Of a DNA stretch of 64,000 nt, positions 63,160 to 64,000 are shown piece after piece (position 1 is the stretch's first letter; each line of letters opens with the position of its first letter). Made by a program: the position numbers and the translations under genes. Under the pieces are notes generated by a model. That model searched no databases. It was not told the origin of the DNA and saw only the letters and a list, made by a program, of their open reading frames with translations. This DNA is from Algoriphagus vanfongensis DSM 17529 (GTDB taxonomy: Bacteria > Bacteroidota > Bacteroidia > Cytophagales > Cyclobacteriaceae), in the NCBI RefSeq assembly GCF_000429465.1, contig NZ_AUBX01000014.1:406001-470000 (forward strand). The letters are read 5' to 3'.

Positions 63160-64000
63160 ATGATCGAATTACCGGTAATATCAGAAGAGAATACCCGCAG
63201 GAAAAAACCAGATTGGTTGAGAGTAAAACTTCCGGTAGGAAAAGAATACGCAAAAGTCCGAAAACTTGTAGACCAGCATAAGCTACATACCATCTGCGAA
63301 AGTGGCAATTGCCCAAATATGGGGGAATGCTGGGGAGCTGGTACAGCTACATTTATGATACTGGGCAATGTCTGTACACGTTCGTGCTCATTTTGTGCAG
63401 TAGCGACTGGCAGACCACCAGAGTATGATACAGACGAGCCAAACCGTGTAGCGGAAGCTATCCAGCTCATGGGAGTAAAGCACGCAGTTTTGACTTCTGT
63501 CAATAGAGATGAATTGAAAGACAAAGGAGCGGAGATTTGGTATCAAACAGTCGTCAAAACCAAAGAGCTTTCTCCAGAGACTACTATAGAGACTTTGATT
63601 CCTGATGTTAAGGCTAATTGGGATGCCTTGTATAGAATGATCAGTGGAGGTCAGGAAGTGGTCTCTCACAACATGGAGACTGTTGGGTCACTCTATAGGA
63701 GAGTACGACCACAGGCTAAATATGATCGCTCTTTAGAGCAGATCAAGTTGACTAAAGAATATGGGAAAAGAACCAAAACAGGTATCATGCTCGGTCTTGG
63801 AGAGACAAAAGAAGAGGTCTACAAAGCTATGGATGATCTTGCCGCCAATGGATGCGACATCCTGACTTTGGGCCAGTACCTTCAACCTACCAAAATGCAT
63901 ATTGAAGTAGCTGAATTTATCCACCCAGATTTGTTTGACCATTATAGAGAAGAAGGACTTAAGAGAGGCTTGAAATACGTGGAATCTGGTCCTTTGGTAA
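63160..64000 (+). CDS. lipA: Lipoyl synthase (first 280 residues; cut by window edge)
   Basis: A radical SAM enzyme inserting two sulfurs into octanoyl groups of lipoyl domains. Both clusters are visible: the auxiliary [12 protein letters not shown] (CX4CX5C) and the radical [11 protein letters not shown] (CX3CX2C). [24 protein letters not shown] and [14 protein letters not shown] are also typical. The ATG at 63160 is preceded by TTACTTTGAC. No stop occurs before the window end. Confidence 0.96.
   Translation, partial: MIELPVISEENTRRKKPDWLRVKLPVGKEYAKVRKLVDQHKLHTICESGNCPNMGECWGAGTATFMILGNVCTRSCSFCAVATGRPPEYDTDEPNRVAEAIQLMGVKHAVLTSVNRDELKDKGAEIWYQTVVKTKELSPETTIETLIPDVKANWDALYRMISGGQEVVSHNMETVGSLYRRVRPQAKYDRSLEQIKLTKEYGKRTKTGIMLGLGETKEEVYKAMDDLAANGCDILTLGQYLQPTKMHIEVAEFIHPDLFDHYREEGLKRGLKYVESGPLV

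Noticed and set aside
1..64000. tRNA, rRNA, CRISPR arrays, insertion sequences or prophage genes
   Set aside because: No cloverleaf-like sequence, spaced repeat array, transposase motif or phage structural gene was seen in any spacer or frame; the repeats present are short degenerate word repeats and one ompA duplication.

Overview
The window is a dense, mostly protein-coding stretch of chromosome from a member of the Bacteroidota, most likely the Cytophagales/Cyclobacteriaceae (Algoriphagus-like). The inference rests on gene content (DUF5687 ABC permease, Na+-NQR, M42-type peptidase, TSP3-OmpA porins, DUF1080 and beta-helix secreted proteins, histidine kinase with an HQLGTP box), on promoters of the Bacteroidota type (TTG - 17 to 22 bp - TAnnTTTG), on the near absence of Shine-Dalgarno sites, and on intergenic repeat words often seen in this group. 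I see no rRNA, tRNA, CRISPR array, phage or transposase gene.

Layout. 1-8700: end of an ABC exporter, a nitroreductase, a PfkB kinase, a GNAT-like protein, rimO, a divergent truA, and a small AT-rich patch with a secreted protein, a DUF2442 protein and an NTR/TIMP-like protein. 8767-20162: one minus-strand branched-chain amino acid operon, ilvD-ilvB-ilvN-ilvC-leuA-leuC-leuD-cimA-like-leuB. It is preceded by a promoter, a 16-residue Val/Leu/Ile-rich leader peptide and a complete terminator/antiterminator attenuator. 20479-27549: ispE, a MazF-type toxin with a frameshifted antitoxin, an EamA transporter, lptF/G, tgt, then glycosyltransferase - ECF sigma - rsmG in overlapping order. 27764-35822: a DnaE polymerase carrying its own N-terminal proofreading exonuclease, thioredoxin, DUF502, a secreted beta-helix protein and a DUF1080 protein. 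35943-40587: nqrABCDE without nqrF. 40725-47200: ispH-cmk, ade, prfC, a histidine kinase. 47338-55971: dps, an ABC-2 exporter, a secreted protein, grpE-dnaJ (with a reduced zinc finger), obgE, adk, hpt, an M42 peptidase. 56142-64000: two tandem ompA paralogues with nearly identical C-terminal halves, upp, a Ca2+/Na+ antiporter, a small membrane protein, sdaA, an OsmC protein, a beta-barrel protein and the start of lipA.

How the genes work together. The ilv-leu operon holds every step from pyruvate to valine and leucine precursors except the aminotransferase. A second, citramalate-type synthase beside leuB suggests that isoleucine can be made without threonine deaminase. The attenuator gives a direct way for charged Val/Leu/Ile tRNA levels to set operon expression. 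Other groups serve translation and tRNA/rRNA modification (rimO, truA, tgt, rsmG, prfC), purine/pyrimidine salvage (adenosine kinase-like, ade, hpt, upp, adk, cmk) and the envelope (OmpA pair, lptF/G, exporters).

The most rewarding signals are the ilv attenuator, the frameshifted antitoxin in front of an intact toxin, the DnaJ that keeps only one of two zinc centres, the nqr operon that ends without nqrF, the homogenised OmpA pair, and a dispersed mosaic repeat in the spacers.
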